Program-made: the position numbers and the translations under genes | Shown: positions 8,224 to 17,203 of the stretch, piece by piece | Numbering within the stretch: position 1 is the first letter of the stretch | How the letters are laid out: the number at the start of each line of letters is the position of its first letter | The notes under the pieces: generated by a model | Seen by the model: only the letters and a program-made list of their open reading frames with translations | Told to the model about the DNA's origin: nothing | The model's database searches: none | Source: Alteromonas sp. LOR | GTDB taxonomy: Bacteria > Pseudomonadota > Gammaproteobacteria > Enterobacterales > Alteromonadaceae | Assembly: GCF_000753865.1 (NCBI RefSeq) | Contig: NZ_JQFW01000002.1 | Location: 124,001 to 188,000, forward strand | Direction of reading: 5' to 3' | Length of the DNA stretch: 64,000 bases

Positions 8224-9298
8224 TTAACTTGCTTCTCAACGAGTGAATCGACGCAAGTAAACGGCCAACCCGAGAAATGTTCCACAGTCGTAAGTCTGTA
8301 AACGTATATTTTGAATCGCTTAATGTACTCTTATATCTTGCTCCTCCGCCCAGAAAGTCATAATCTGAAAAGCCTTTACTTCCGTAATGTGCCATACATG
8401 CAATGTGAATGAGGTATCCGGGCTTTATGTGTTTGTCGCTTACATTTTCATTAATACCGCTACAATAGAATTTTATACTGTTATCGCATTTTAGAAAATA
8501 ACAAAGGCCTAGCAAATGTTCTCCTGCTTCTACCTTCACTATATCAGTCAAAGAGGGAGCCAACTCTATAAGTTTTTTATGGTGTGATAAAAAGTTTTCG
8601 TTACTGAAACCACTGCCATATGTTGAAGAGTCCCATTTTTCTTTATGCAAGAGGCCGAGTTCGTTTAAAAAGTCCAATTTTTTTGCCTGCGTTGCTACCG
8701 TTACTGATACGTCTCCCCAAGATGACTTAGCCTTTTTAAAGGCGCGTCGCATTTGTGATCTGCTGTTTCGAGATAGCGACGCTATAACATCACTCACAGA
8801 AGAACATTCGGTGAGTGTTTTTTTATATCCAATATGTTTTCCATTTTGTAGCCATTTTATCAATGGCGGCGATTTGCTTTTCCAGTGCTCAACATTTTCT
8901 GCCATGGAAACGTTTAGCGTTACGACCAAAGGCTGTCTAATAAACTGTTCTATAAGCAATGCAGTGCATTTTTCTCTTTGAGACACGTTGCAGTAGATGT
9001 GGTTATATTCAATCCATACCTGATCCTCATTGATTCCCCCGGTTTGATTGCAATGCCACTCTCTAAGTTGAGGAAGGTAAGGACGAAGTAAAGTTTCTCC
9101 GACAACTACTATGCCGATTATATAGTTGCAATCATAAAAAATCATACACAGAGGGATAGTGTCTACACTGTCCAGCCAAGACGTAAGCCATTCTTTTGAA
9201 AGGAATATGTTGGGCGGGGAGTAGCTTTCCCAAAATTCTGCAGTGTCATTAAAAAGCTGCTCAGAATTTTGGTAATAGCGCAATTTTGTCGTTGACAT
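8180..9298 (-). CDS. GNAT/FemAB-type acyltransferase (BcsL/CelD-like)
   Basis: A 372-residue protein resembling the double-GNAT acyltransferases of exopolysaccharide loci (Acetyltransf_6, related to CelD and FemAB). Typical segments are SLSRNSRSQMRRAFKKAK near the middle, GLCYFLKCDNSIKFYCSG, and PGYLIHIACMAHYGSKGFSDYDFLGG near the end. It presumably transfers an acyl or aminoacyl group in exopolysaccharide or cell-surface building; the substrate is unknown. It converges on the hexapeptide acyltransferase gene with a 44-base 3' overlap and is divergent from prsT. Confidence 0.7.
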   Translation of the reverse strand: MSTTKLRYYQNSEQLFNDTAEFWESYSPPNIFLSKEWLTSWLDSVDTIPLCMIFYDCNYIIGIVVVGETLLRPYLPQLREWHCNQTGGINEDQVWIEYNHIYCNVSQREKCTALLIEQFIRQPLVVTLNVSMAENVEHWKSKSPPLIKWLQNGKHIGYKKTLTECSSVSDVIASLSRNSRSQMRRAFKKAKSSWGDVSVTVATQAKKLDFLNELGLLHKEKWDSSTYGSGFSNENFLSHHKKLIELAPSLTDIVKVEAGEHLLGLCYFLKCDNSIKFYCSGINENVSDKHIKPGYLIHIACMAHYGSKGFSDYDFLGGGARYKSTLSDSKYTFTDLRLWNISRVGRLLASIHSLRSKLIKHFSKPSPDSPQQ

Positions 9299-9626
9299 TT
9301 CTATACTCTATGAAGTTATTACTAATTCCTTCCAGCTTATTCAAACGCTTATGCGATTGCATACTGGCAGATATTTGCACAATGCAGAGGGCGCGTCTAG
9401 CTAGATTTCAAAATGGTGCATGCCAGACTTACATTTACGTGGAGTAGTGGTCGAAGTATTGTACATCAACAATAATAGTGATTAACCATGATTACATGTT
9501 TCGTGTATTCTATCTACTTAGGAACTTTCAACTTTGGCTTTTCCTACACAGAAAAGATGCTGATAGATTTACGCTCAGCGAAATATTTATTAATTATAAA
9601 TTAAGTAATCGTATGAAGGACGCGTT
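9299..9626. other. Divergent intergenic region before prsT
   Basis: The 328-base gap separates the GNAT gene from prsT and must hold both promoters. It is AT-rich near prsT. No gene, clear hairpin or activator motif of the GTCA-N6-TTTAC type was found. One sigma-54-like string near 9365 has the wrong spacing. Confidence 0.5.
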
Positions 9627-12359
9627 ATGCAGTTGAAAACAATAATACCAATATTTTTCGTTAGTTTTTTTCTTGTCGCATGTGAACAGAATACTGCAGA
9701 ACAGTACATTCAAGCGGCAGATACACTTTCACAAAAGTCGCAACTCAATTCCGCAGTGCTAGAACTCAAGGCGGCTGCGCAAGAATATCCGAATAATGCG
9801 CAGATACGACTTAGGCTTGCAGAAATAAGATATGAACAAGGATACTTTGCCGATGCGATACGAGCGGCGGAAGCCGCAATTGAAATTAATGGCGAATTGC
9901 TTACTAATCTTTCTCAACTGCTCATATCATCGTACTATCAGTTGGGAGAGTTCGATCAAACGCTAGCATTGATCGACAAAGCTGACATAAAAGCTGGTGA
10001 AATTACCGTATTAAAGTATCTGTCATTAATGGAAGTAGGCGATATATTAGATGCGCAAACTTTCAGGCTTAGTGTATTAGAAAATGAATCTTTCAGTACC
10101 GACGTTCGACTACTCTTTGAAGCATTTTCTGTAAAAAATAGAAATGATCTGGAAAATGTAATATCAATGGTAGCTGAAGTTAGCGATTCGTTTCCAGAGA
10201 AGTGGATGCTGCTTGGTAAATTGTATTTCTTAGAGGAAGATTATAAAAAGGCGGCAGAACAGTTCTCCCGCTACTCAAAGATGTATTCAGGTAATTTTAG
10301 AGCTGCAATGTACCTTGTAAGTAGTCTTGTTAGAGCTCAGGATTTCACTACTGCTAGAGAGTCACTCCAAGGAAGCGCGGAACGTTTTGGTGAACATCCC
10401 TTGATTGACCAGCAATACGCAGAGTTGGCTATCGCTAATAAAAACTATGAAAACGCAAAGACCTACAGTGAAAAGGCAATCGCAAAGGGCTTTACTAGCC
10501 CAAGGCTAAATATTATAAAAGCGCTCTCATCCTATCAACTCGGACTTCATGAAACTGCTTTCGAGGCACTTTCGTCGGTAGATGAACTTGTCAAAAGTGA
10601 CAGGTCGTTATTGGAGTTAGACCTATTGTTGCGTGCTAAATTGGGCTATCCAATAAAGTTTGAAGACGATAAATTGCCTTCTCCTTCTGAAGAGTTTACC
10701 TCGCATCTCACTTATAGTCTTTTAAAAAAGGGAGACTATGAGAGCGCAAAAAATGTATTGAATCTAAAAACCGACGTTTCTGAAAATGATAACGACTTAG
10801 ACTTAATGATTCGACGTGCATTTCTAGAGATAGGTGCTGGAAATCTGAAAAAAGGAAATGCTATATTAAGCAATGTGCTATCAATTGAACCAAATTCAAT
10901 TGAGGCATTTTTGTTGCTATCACAACAAAGCTTCATAGCCAAGGATTATCCAGCAGCAGCTGAGCTTGCAGTCAAAGGATTAGAGTTAGAACCTGATTAT
11001 GTCCCTCTTCTTTCTACTATAATTAAATCGCTCTCAAATCAAAATGATTATGCGGCAGCGCGGAACTATGTTGAAAAGCTCGCCAAAATCGAACCAGCAA
11101 ATGAGACTCCAGTGCTTTATTACGTAGATGAAGCAATTCGCAAAAAAGAGTTTGGCAGGGCAAAAGAACTTATTCATGCCTTTTTAGAGAACAATAAGCT
11201 TTCGAATAAGCTTGCATTGACGTTATACGATATAAACAGCAAAAACGGGTCGCCTGACGACAATATAAGCCAATTCAGCACTCCTGTGACAGAAAATGAA
11301 GCGCTCGCTCAAAGGCTACATGTAAATGCTCTACTTGAAAGCGAGCAGTTTTCTTTAGCGAAAGATACGTTCAACAAATATGTACAAAGTTTTGATGAGG
11401 AGTGGCAATTTTTATTAGCATTTGAAATTGAAAACAGCCTAGGAAATGTTACCGGTACAATGAATTTACTGGATCGTTGGCTTAAGTCTTCATTGGTTTC
11501 TGATAAAGCTTATCTTTTAAAAGTTCAGTTATTAGAAAAGATGTCTCGAAGAAACGATGCGTTGGAGGTAGCTAAAGAGGGAATAAGAATTTTTCCTAAT
11601 AATGAAATTTTAAGGCTTTTTGCGGCTGACCTGGCTATCTCTACGTTGAAATTCAAAGATGCTGAACAGCTAATTACAAGTGCTAGTAGTAGTGAAGTAA
11701 AACAATTATTAATCCATAGGATAGACGGCTTATTAAAACTTCGAAATGGTAAGCTAGATGAAGGTTTTAAGAGCCTCTCTTTGTATTACAGCAATTCACG
11801 AGATCCTCGAAAACTGCAAAAGATAATACCAGCGATTGAGAAACTCATACATAGAAGTGTGGCAGTAGATTTCATTGCTGAAGAGTTAGAAAAAGCGCCA
11901 GGAGACCCTGAGCTATTGAGATATTATGCAGACGCAATGTTTCTTACGAACCCCAGTCTAGCAATTGCTTCCTACAAATCTTTTTTAGACATTTATCCTG
12001 AAAGCGCGAGAGAGTTAAATAATTTAGCTTGGTTGCTGTCCTCGAAATACGAAGACAAGAAAGCGCTGGTATATATAAAGCAGGCTCTCAAATTGGAACC
12101 TGAGAATGCTCAGATACTTTCCACATATGGACAGATACTTTTGCATTTAGGGGAAGAAAAGGACGCTCTAGAGATATTTAAAAAACTTACCCAAAGTGAA
12201 AATCCGTTATCGATTAATTTTTATTTGAATCATGCCGAGGCCTTAATTAAAACTAACAACGCTGTTCAGGCAACGCAGGTGTTAAAATCTCTTAAGAAGG
12301 CAGAACTACCGGAAAATCTTGTCGAAAAAATTAGGCAGCTAGAGTTAAAAATAATGTAA
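9627..12359 (+). CDS. prsT: XrtA/PEP-CTERM system TPR-repeat lipoprotein PrsT
   Basis: A 910-residue protein made of TPR repeats from start to end. Its length fits the PrsT family (about 900 residues) found beside exosortase A genes. The N-terminus is a lipoprotein signal (FFVSFFLVAC, Cys at about residue 19). Repeats are visible as pairs such as AKNYENAKTYSEKAI, AKDYPAAAELAVKGLELEP and EDKKALVYIKQALKLEPENA. It is predicted to sit in the periplasm on a membrane as a scaffold for exopolysaccharide export or protein sorting. The ribosome site AAGGA is 7 bases before the ATG. Its promoter does not look like the sigma-54 type found just downstream. Confidence 0.85.
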   Translation: MQLKTIIPIFFVSFFLVACEQNTAEQYIQAADTLSQKSQLNSAVLELKAAAQEYPNNAQIRLRLAEIRYEQGYFADAIRAAEAAIEINGELLTNLSQLLISSYYQLGEFDQTLALIDKADIKAGEITVLKYLSLMEVGDILDAQTFRLSVLENESFSTDVRLLFEAFSVKNRNDLENVISMVAEVSDSFPEKWMLLGKLYFLEEDYKKAAEQFSRYSKMYSGNFRAAMYLVSSLVRAQDFTTARESLQGSAERFGEHPLIDQQYAELAIANKNYENAKTYSEKAIAKGFTSPRLNIIKALSSYQLGLHETAFEALSSVDELVKSDRSLLELDLLLRAKLGYPIKFEDDKLPSPSEEFTSHLTYSLLKKGDYESAKNVLNLKTDVSENDNDLDLMIRRAFLEIGAGNLKKGNAILSNVLSIEPNSIEAFLLLSQQSFIAKDYPAAAELAVKGLELEPDYVPLLSTIIKSLSNQNDYAAARNYVEKLAKIEPANETPVLYYVDEAIRKKEFGRAKELIHAFLENNKLSNKLALTLYDINSKNGSPDDNISQFSTPVTENEALAQRLHVNALLESEQFSLAKDTFNKYVQSFDEEWQFLLAFEIENSLGNVTGTMNLLDRWLKSSLVSDKAYLLKVQLLEKMSRRNDALEVAKEGIRIFPNNEILRLFAADLAISTLKFKDAEQLITSASSSEVKQLLIHRIDGLLKLRNGKLDEGFKSLSLYYSNSRDPRKLQKIIPAIEKLIHRSVAVDFIAEELEKAPGDPELLRYYADAMFLTNPSLAIASYKSFLDIYPESARELNNLAWLLSSKYEDKKALVYIKQALKLEPENAQILSTYGQILLHLGEEKDALEIFKKLTQSENPLSINFYLNHAEALIKTNNAVQATQVLKSLKKAELPENLVEKIRQLELKIM

Positions 12360-12373
12360 GGAGCTACGTAATT

Positions 12374-12388
12374 GTCAGCTTTTTTTAC
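12374..12388 (+). promoter_or_regulatory. Putative enhancer-binding-protein site (GTCA-N6-TTTAC)
   Basis: The 15 bases fit GTCA-N6-TTTAC and start 67 bases before the GG of the sigma-54 element at 12440. The flanking bases TGTCAGC and the T-run are shared with the site at 13615. Confidence 0.5.
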
Positions 12389-12439
12389 TTTTAAAAAAAT
12401 CAAAGACTAAAAGTGTCATTGAATCAATGACCTGCATGT

Positions 12440-12455
12440 TGGCACGATTATCGCT
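12440..12455 (+). promoter_or_regulatory. Sigma-54 (-24/-12) promoter of the 12496 gene
   Basis: TGGCACGATTATCGCT differs from TGGCACG-N4-TTGCW only by C for T in the -12 part, with exact GG-to-GC spacing. Transcription would start near 12467, leaving a leader of about 30 bases. It also argues against the longer reading frame from 12427, whose start would lie upstream of the promoter. Confidence 0.75.
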
Positions 12456-12495
12456 TTGTTTCAGGTGTAACCATTTCGAAGTTTTGGAGAACTTT

Positions 12496-13416
12496 ATGAA
12501 AAAATTGTTGTTAGCAAGTGCTTTTGTAGCTAGTTTTGGAACTTTTGCGGATCCAATTTTATTACCTGATGGCTTGAGTATCCCGTCACCACAACAGGTG
12601 GTGTCTGCGGGAGACGGAAATTTGGATAATCCGCTTGGCTTCGTCCAATACTTTTCAGACGCTAGCGGTAACGTTGTAAATATCGGTAACCCTGACTTTT
12701 TTGCCGGAGATACTACTCAATCACCCGTAATAGATGTAACAGGTTTGCACCTAAACGGGTACGGACTGATCAGAACAACCCCAGGTTCGACGGGTGATTT
12801 ATCTTGCAATTCTTGTTCGCTAGTCTTTGAGTTTGGTGGATTAGAAGCAATCACGGACAACAACGGTATTGTATCGTTTAACAGCGACGGCTCGTTCATG
12901 AATGTATTCGTTTCTGCGGACAAGGGCAGCTCTTTTGCATTTTCTGATTTTGGGTCGGCATCACTTAATAGTACATTTGCTGACGATTTTATCGACGAAG
13001 AAAATGATGCGCTTTGGCTTTCAGGCTCTTTTAGCGAAACATTTTTCAGCGGCAACGTCATAAATGGCAATCTTGTAGCGGGCCTCGAGCTAGGTTTTGT
13101 TAACGGCACTCTTTCTAACGGTGTGTTCGCCAATACTGCGGTAGGTGTTGCAGAGGGTAATGCGAATGGAAATGTCGTTAAAAATGCAGTTACTGATCCA
13201 GCTTTAAATGATAATCCGTTCTTTTATACAGACTTTTTTGATGTAGTTGCTTTTAGTTTAGCGGCCAGCTTTGGTACACAAGGAGGAATTAATACGGTTG
13301 CTTCTTCTAACAGTGGCGATATAAAAGCTAACGTAGTATCAACTCCAGCAACGCTTGGACTTTTCGGTCTTGCGCTTATGGGTATGGGTCTTGTACGTAG
13401 AAACAAGAAAGCCTAA
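12496..13416 (+). CDS. PEP-CTERM-type secreted protein
   Basis: A 306-residue exported protein. The signal peptide is MKKLLLASAFVASFGTFA. The body is rich in Asn, Asp, Gly, Ser and Phe. The C-terminal sorting tail is PATLGLFGLALMGMGLV followed by the basic end RRNKKA, fitting the motif/helix/basic-tail layout of exosortase substrates. A Cys pair in a CNSC motif lies in the middle. The start at 12496 follows GGAG and gives a perfect signal peptide; the longer frame from 12427 has no such features. A strong terminator follows. Role of the mature protein unknown; matrix or surface protein is likely. Confidence 0.8.
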   Translation: MKKLLLASAFVASFGTFADPILLPDGLSIPSPQQVVSAGDGNLDNPLGFVQYFSDASGNVVNIGNPDFFAGDTTQSPVIDVTGLHLNGYGLIRTTPGSTGDLSCNSCSLVFEFGGLEAITDNNGIVSFNSDGSFMNVFVSADKGSSFAFSDFGSASLNSTFADDFIDEENDALWLSGSFSETFFSGNVINGNLVAGLELGFVNGTLSNGVFANTAVGVAEGNANGNVVKNAVTDPALNDNPFFYTDFFDVVAFSLAASFGTQGGINTVASSNSGDIKANVVSTPATLGLFGLALMGMGLVRRNKKA

Positions 13417-13466
13417 ACCTAAGCATTTCCAAACACATTAGAGCTGTCAACTTGGCTCTGTTTAAG

Positions 13467-13498
13467 CCCCATATTGTGAAAACAATATGGGGTTTTTT
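13467..13498 (+). terminator. Rho-independent terminator
   Basis: An 11-base perfect stem (CCCCATATTGT / ACAATATGGGG) with a GAAA tetraloop is followed by six T. It ends the 12496-13416 transcript. Confidence 0.92.
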
Positions 13499-13614
13499 AT
13501 TTGCTCAGATTTAAAAGTCTATTTTGCTTCAGCGAGATTCTTACCGACTATCCAGCTTAACTTCCATCTAACTTCTCACTTACTGAAGTCTTCTAACTTA
13601 GTCGGTTAGAAAAT

Positions 13615-13629
13615 GTCAGCCTTTTTTAC
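13615..13629 (+). promoter_or_regulatory. Putative enhancer-binding-protein site (GTCA-N6-TTTAC)
   Basis: The pattern GTCA-N6-TTTAC starts 78 bases before the GG of the sigma-54 element at 13692, the same distance as upstream of the 5195-5992 gene. The remainder of the 13417-13760 gap, apart from the terminator and this promoter, shows no gene. Confidence 0.5.
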
Positions 13630-13691
13630 AAAGCAAGATAGATTTTTCTTTGATCAAAAAATAACCTAATCAAACCAAGTGTTTATATAAA

Positions 13692-13707
13692 TGGAACGTA
13701 ATATGCA
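13692..13707 (+). promoter_or_regulatory. Sigma-54 (-24/-12) promoter of the 13761 gene
   Basis: TGGAACGTAATATGCA has exact GG-to-GC spacing and two mismatches to the consensus outside the invariant dinucleotides. The transcript would start near 13718, about 43 bases before the ATG. Confidence 0.65.
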
Positions 13708-13760
13708 ACATCAATGGTGTAGTTACACATTGGTTTAGGCTATTACTAAAGGACATAATC

Positions 13761-14603
13761 ATGTCGAGATTAAAATTTTTAAAAACAAGTATTGCTGCAT
13801 TGTTATGCTGTGCTGCGTTTACATCACAAGCAGCAGTTATTACGTTTGATTTTGATGTTGCAGGTGACAATTCTGGCAAAACTAGCCAGTTTATCGACCC
13901 AACCCAGGCTGTTGATGGTAACGGTGTATTTGGGGTTAACGGCTATTTCATTGAAACGTTCGACGCAGCAACTGCAATGAATGGATTTCCGGCGGGCACA
14001 TTAGATTTCAATAATTCCTCTGATAGCGATGGTTGCGCTATTAACTCAACTGGTGCGGGTGTAACCGTAGGTGGTAGCGGATCGTTTGAGGTTCGTGCTT
14101 CTGGTAAAGGTGGTGTTGCTGCTGCTCCCGCAGGCGATGAAACCTGTTTCGCTTACACACCTGCCGAGGGTGGCAACTTAGGAAGCGTTGAACTTGATTA
14201 TTCGGCATTGCTGACTGCTGCCAGCGGACTTTTAGGTACATCAGTAGGAATAGATTATTTTGGTTTTTACTGGGGCTCGGTAGATACCTATAACGATTTT
14301 TCGTTTTTTAATGGTGACAACCTTATTGTAGAAATTACTGGTCAATCTCTACTCAATACATTAAACGGGAACACAGGTAACCAATTAGCTGATAGCTCAA
14401 ATGTTTATGTGAACGTTGCTTTTGCACCAGGCGATTCTTTTAATAAGGTGGTGATTAACAGCACTGGTGTTGCGGGCGAAGTTGATAATATCGTCGTTGG
14501 TTTTGATACGCCTGTACCAGTATCAGGCCCCTCTACTATTGCGCTTTCTAGTTTAGCACTACTGGGCATGGCTGGATTACGCCGCCGTAAAGTAAAAAGT
14601 TAA
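13761..14603 (+). CDS. PEP-CTERM-type secreted protein (PST variant)
   Basis: A 280-residue exported protein with a signal peptide at residues 1-24 (IAALLCCAAFTSQA) and a Gly/Asn/Asp-rich body containing two Cys that may pair (DGCAI and ETCFAY). The C-terminal tail GPSTIALSSLALLGMAGL plus RRRKVKS is closer to the classical PEP-CTERM pattern than the two other tails in this window. The ribosome site AGGA lies 7 bases upstream of the ATG. It is a predicted exosortase substrate of unknown function, made from its own sigma-54 promoter and ended by a terminator. Confidence 0.8.
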   Translation: MSRLKFLKTSIAALLCCAAFTSQAAVITFDFDVAGDNSGKTSQFIDPTQAVDGNGVFGVNGYFIETFDAATAMNGFPAGTLDFNNSSDSDGCAINSTGAGVTVGGSGSFEVRASGKGGVAAAPAGDETCFAYTPAEGGNLGSVELDYSALLTAASGLLGTSVGIDYFGFYWGSVDTYNDFSFFNGDNLIVEITGQSLLNTLNGNTGNQLADSSNVYVNVAFAPGDSFNKVVINSTGVAGEVDNIVVGFDTPVPVSGPSTIALSSLALLGMAGLRRRKVKS

Positions 14604-14630
14604 ATCTCGATGTATTGTGAAGAAAAGAAG

Positions 14631-14658
14631 AAAACATCCACCTAGTGTGGATGTTTTT
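14631..14658. terminator. Bidirectional terminator
   Basis: An 11-base stem (AAAACATCCAC / GTGGATGTTTT) with a 5-base loop is followed by T on both strands. It sits between the stops of the convergent PEP-CTERM and acyltransferase genes and can serve both. Confidence 0.88.
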
Positions 14659-14669
14659 TTAAGCTGAAT

Positions 14670-15497
14670 TCAGTGGCTACGGCCTAGACCAGCTCTTATG
14701 TCACTAAGCATTTTTGCAAAACTAGGTGATAGGCTAGTGTTTAATAGTTTTTGATTGATGTAATAAGGCGCTCGTTTGCCGTGATAATCTACCACTGGGC
14801 CTATTTGCTGAAATTTAATGCCAACAAACCCCATGCTTCTGGCAAGCCGTGGTTCCATCATAACGTAAGCGTGTTTTATTCCCTGCTCTAAAGCCATCCC
14901 CGCTGCTGCAAAGTAAAGTCCTACGGCAATAAAGGGGAAGCATCTTAACTCAGTTTCAGAGTAAGACTGCTGATTAATTATACCCACTGCAGCGCCGTCA
15001 TGGTCGTCCATTTGACGTCTTCTAAAAGCCTTAGGCACGGCCAAACGAGACACTTCACACACATCTTCCCTAGCGAAATTCGCTGGGTTAAGTTCATCGT
15101 GGGTAATAGAGTTTAAGCAGTATTTCTCGATGGGAAGTTTTTGATGTGGTTCGGTAGGTCTGACTATTCTCACTGTGCCTGCATAATTTTGCGAGCTAAC
15201 ATGCTGGATTAAGCAATGCATAGAGAATGCATCAAACTCGTCGAGCTCTAGTCCGTTTTCGCGTACAGGTTCAAAAGCAAGTTCTTCGCAGTATACGTTG
15301 TGCCTTATTTTGAAGACTTCATCTTTTAACGCTTCACTACTTGCAATGGTTGGAGTGAGATACGTAGAGAAGTGAGAAGATATGTAGTTAGCTTCCCTAA
15401 GCTTGCTGTAGCCAGAGATTATTTTTCCAAGTTTGTTGTTTTTGCCAACAAGCTCAGACACCTTATCTAAGACGCTCTTCTGTTTAGGGCTACTCAT
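14670..15497 (-). CDS. PEP-CTERM/exosortase system-associated acyltransferase (TIGR03694 type)
   Basis: A 275-residue protein of the GNAT-like (autoinducer synthase-like) fold that occurs almost only with exosortase systems. Diagnostic segments are VFKIRHNVYCEELAFEPVRE (about 60-80), the FDAFSMHCL stretch, CEVSRLAVPKAFRRRQ and the FPFIAVGLYFAAAGMALE helix. The family resembles N-acyl-homoserine lactone synthases, so a fatty-acyl transfer reaction is likely, but the product is not known. It faces away from the DUF218 gene upstream and ends at a shared terminator. Confidence 0.85.
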   Translation of the reverse strand: MSSPKQKSVLDKVSELVGKNNKLGKIISGYSKLREANYISSHFSTYLTPTIASSEALKDEVFKIRHNVYCEELAFEPVRENGLELDEFDAFSMHCLIQHVSSQNYAGTVRIVRPTEPHQKLPIEKYCLNSITHDELNPANFAREDVCEVSRLAVPKAFRRRQMDDHDGAAVGIINQQSYSETELRCFPFIAVGLYFAAAGMALEQGIKHAYVMMEPRLARSMGFVGIKFQQIGPVVDYHGKRAPYYINQKLLNTSLSPSFAKMLSDIRAGLGRSH

Positions 15498-15618
15498 ATC
15501 TTATGTAAATTTCCATGTTCACAACACTTCTTTCAGCTTAGCAGATCTTAGCGGCATTAATATATAATTAATAAACCATTAATTAGTCTAATGAGCCGGT
15601 TGTTTTTAAATTAAATAC

Positions 15619-16368
15619 TTAATTATTATAGGTAAATTTTACCCTAGCCAATAACTCATACAGGGCTACTCGTGCGTTCTCAAGTGCCTTCTGTGAAGGT
15701 AATGTTATGTATGGCTTTAGGCTGCCTTTACTATGGTAGTCGACTGGAAAAAACGTTGTTGTAGCAGCTATGTCGGCAAGCTCTCTTTCGAGTCGATACA
15801 TGTGCGTTGCTGACGATACTACCCAAACGTGCTTATTTTCGAGATACCTTCGTGCTGAAAGGATTTCTTCATACGTGTTTGTACCTTCTTTTGTGATAAT
15901 CAGATTCTTTTTATCGATATTCATTGAAGTAAAAAAATCGTAAGCAACTTCGCTGTAGTTTATCGAACTGTCGTGTAGAAAATTTCCGCCAGTGATTATC
16001 ACAGGTGCCTGTGTTTTATTTTGAAGTCTTACGGCTTCTACGTTTCTTTGCAACGAGCATTCCGCCCATCGGCTAATTTCAGGTACGTCACCTTGTGTGC
16101 TGTAGTAACAAGCTAGAACGAGAATGTAATCAGGACTATGCTTGGCGTGTTCACTTTTAGACTCAGGTTTGTATTCGATGAAATGTAGCAGTACATCACT
16201 TGCGTATGGTTGCGACCACAATAACACCCAAAATAACGCTACTCTTTTTGTTAATGTTGCGATACGTTGTTTCGATATGGCTTGAAACAATAGAGCGAGA
16301 GCCAGAAGTACCAGTGACAGCTTCAGTGGTGTTATGAGCTGCAGGGCTATAAGCTTGAGAAAATCCAT
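15619..16368 (-). CDS. YdcF/ElyC-like membrane protein (DUF218)
   Basis: A 249-residue protein. Two hydrophobic N-terminal segments (about 10-28 and 41-57) are followed by a DUF218 domain: DYILVLACYY, APVIITGGN, KEGTNTYEEI and VVSSATHMYRLERE. Relatives (ElyC, SanA, YdcF) act in envelope polysaccharide or peptidoglycan precursor handling; members also recur in exopolysaccharide loci. The position between the exosortase-associated acyltransferase and the protease suggests the same role. Its start is only 36 bases from that of the divergent protease gene. Confidence 0.75.
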   Translation of the reverse strand: MDFLKLIALQLITPLKLSLVLLALALLFQAISKQRIATLTKRVALFWVLLWSQPYASDVLLHFIEYKPESKSEHAKHSPDYILVLACYYSTQGDVPEISRWAECSLQRNVEAVRLQNKTQAPVIITGGNFLHDSSINYSEVAYDFFTSMNIDKKNLIITKEGTNTYEEILSARRYLENKHVWVVSSATHMYRLERELADIAATTTFFPVDYHSKGSLKPYITLPSQKALENARVALYELLARVKFTYNN

Positions 16369-16404
16369 ATCCTTACCAGTACAAAGTTAAATGGAGTGTC
16401 CATA

Positions 16405-17181
16405 ATGTGTAAGACTACGTTATTTATAAAAAGTATGCGACTTACATTCCTGTTGCTTGTGCTTAATTCATATCAAACGATAGCTACGGAATTTACCGAT
16501 GTTGTAGAAAATGTAACACCTGCCGTTGTTGCAATAGGTCTATACACACCTATAGAAAACAGCGGAAACCAGGTATTAGGAACAGGTTTTGTAGTTGCTG
16601 ATGGAAAGCACGCTGTAACTAACTATCATGTGGTGTCTAAAATTCTCGACCCTCAAATTGTTCAGCACTATGTTGTTATTACAGGAAAAGGACGGAACAT
16701 CCAGGCATTTAAAGCAACAGTTCTAGAAATTGATCCGCTGCACGACCTAGCGCTTCTTGAATTTAACGGGTCTTTACCAAGTGCCACACTAGCGGTAAAC
16801 ACAATGCTTAAGCCCGGCACCGATGTCGCATTTACAGGCTTTCCAATTGGAGCTGCAATAGGCATTTACCCTGCAACACACAGGGGCATGATATCAGCAA
16901 TAACACCTGACGCGATACCAGCACAGAATGCGAACCAGTTAACTTCGGCCATGCTCAATCGGTTAAATAAACCAGAGATGGTGTACCAGCTAGATGCTAC
17001 CGCGTATCCGGGAAACTCTGGTAGTCCGGTGTATAGCGTTGAAAAGGGCGAAGTTGTGGGCGTTATCAATAAAGTATTTGTTAGTCAGGGTAAAGAGTCT
17101 GCTCTATCTGCCCCTAGCGGAATTAGCTATGCTATACCGGTGAAGCATGTTAACGCCCTTTTGAGAAAACGGAATCTATAG
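16405..17181 (+). CDS. Exported trypsin-like serine protease (S1C, no PDZ domain)
   Basis: A 258-residue protein with a signal peptide (hydrophobic run LTFLLLVLNSYQTIA). The catalytic triad is visible: His in TNYHVVSK, Asp in DPLHDLALLEF, Ser in YPGNSGSPVY. It resembles the protease domain of DegP/DegS but lacks a PDZ domain, so it is short for that group. It is probably a periplasmic processing or quality-control protease. I chose ATG 16405 because GGAG lies 8 bases before it; the frame also allows GTG 16396. It may act on exported proteins of the locus, but nothing in the sequence proves it. Confidence 0.8.
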   Translation: MCKTTLFIKSMRLTFLLLVLNSYQTIATEFTDVVENVTPAVVAIGLYTPIENSGNQVLGTGFVVADGKHAVTNYHVVSKILDPQIVQHYVVITGKGRNIQAFKATVLEIDPLHDLALLEFNGSLPSATLAVNTMLKPGTDVAFTGFPIGAAIGIYPATHRGMISAITPDAIPAQNANQLTSAMLNRLNKPEMVYQLDATAYPGNSGSPVYSVEKGEVVGVINKVFVSQGKESALSAPSGISYAIPVKHVNALLRKRNL

Positions 17182-17203
17182 GGCAACACATTCAATATTA
17201 AAG

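Noticed and set aside
9365-9379. Sigma-54-like string TGGCAGATATTTGCA before prsT
   Set aside because: GG and GC are 11, not 12, bases apart, and no GTCA-N6-TTTAC site lies upstream; RpoN is strict on this spacing.
12717-13133. 138-codon open frame on the minus strand
   Set aside because: It is a mirror of the PEP-CTERM gene, with Ser/Pro-rich translation and no start signal.
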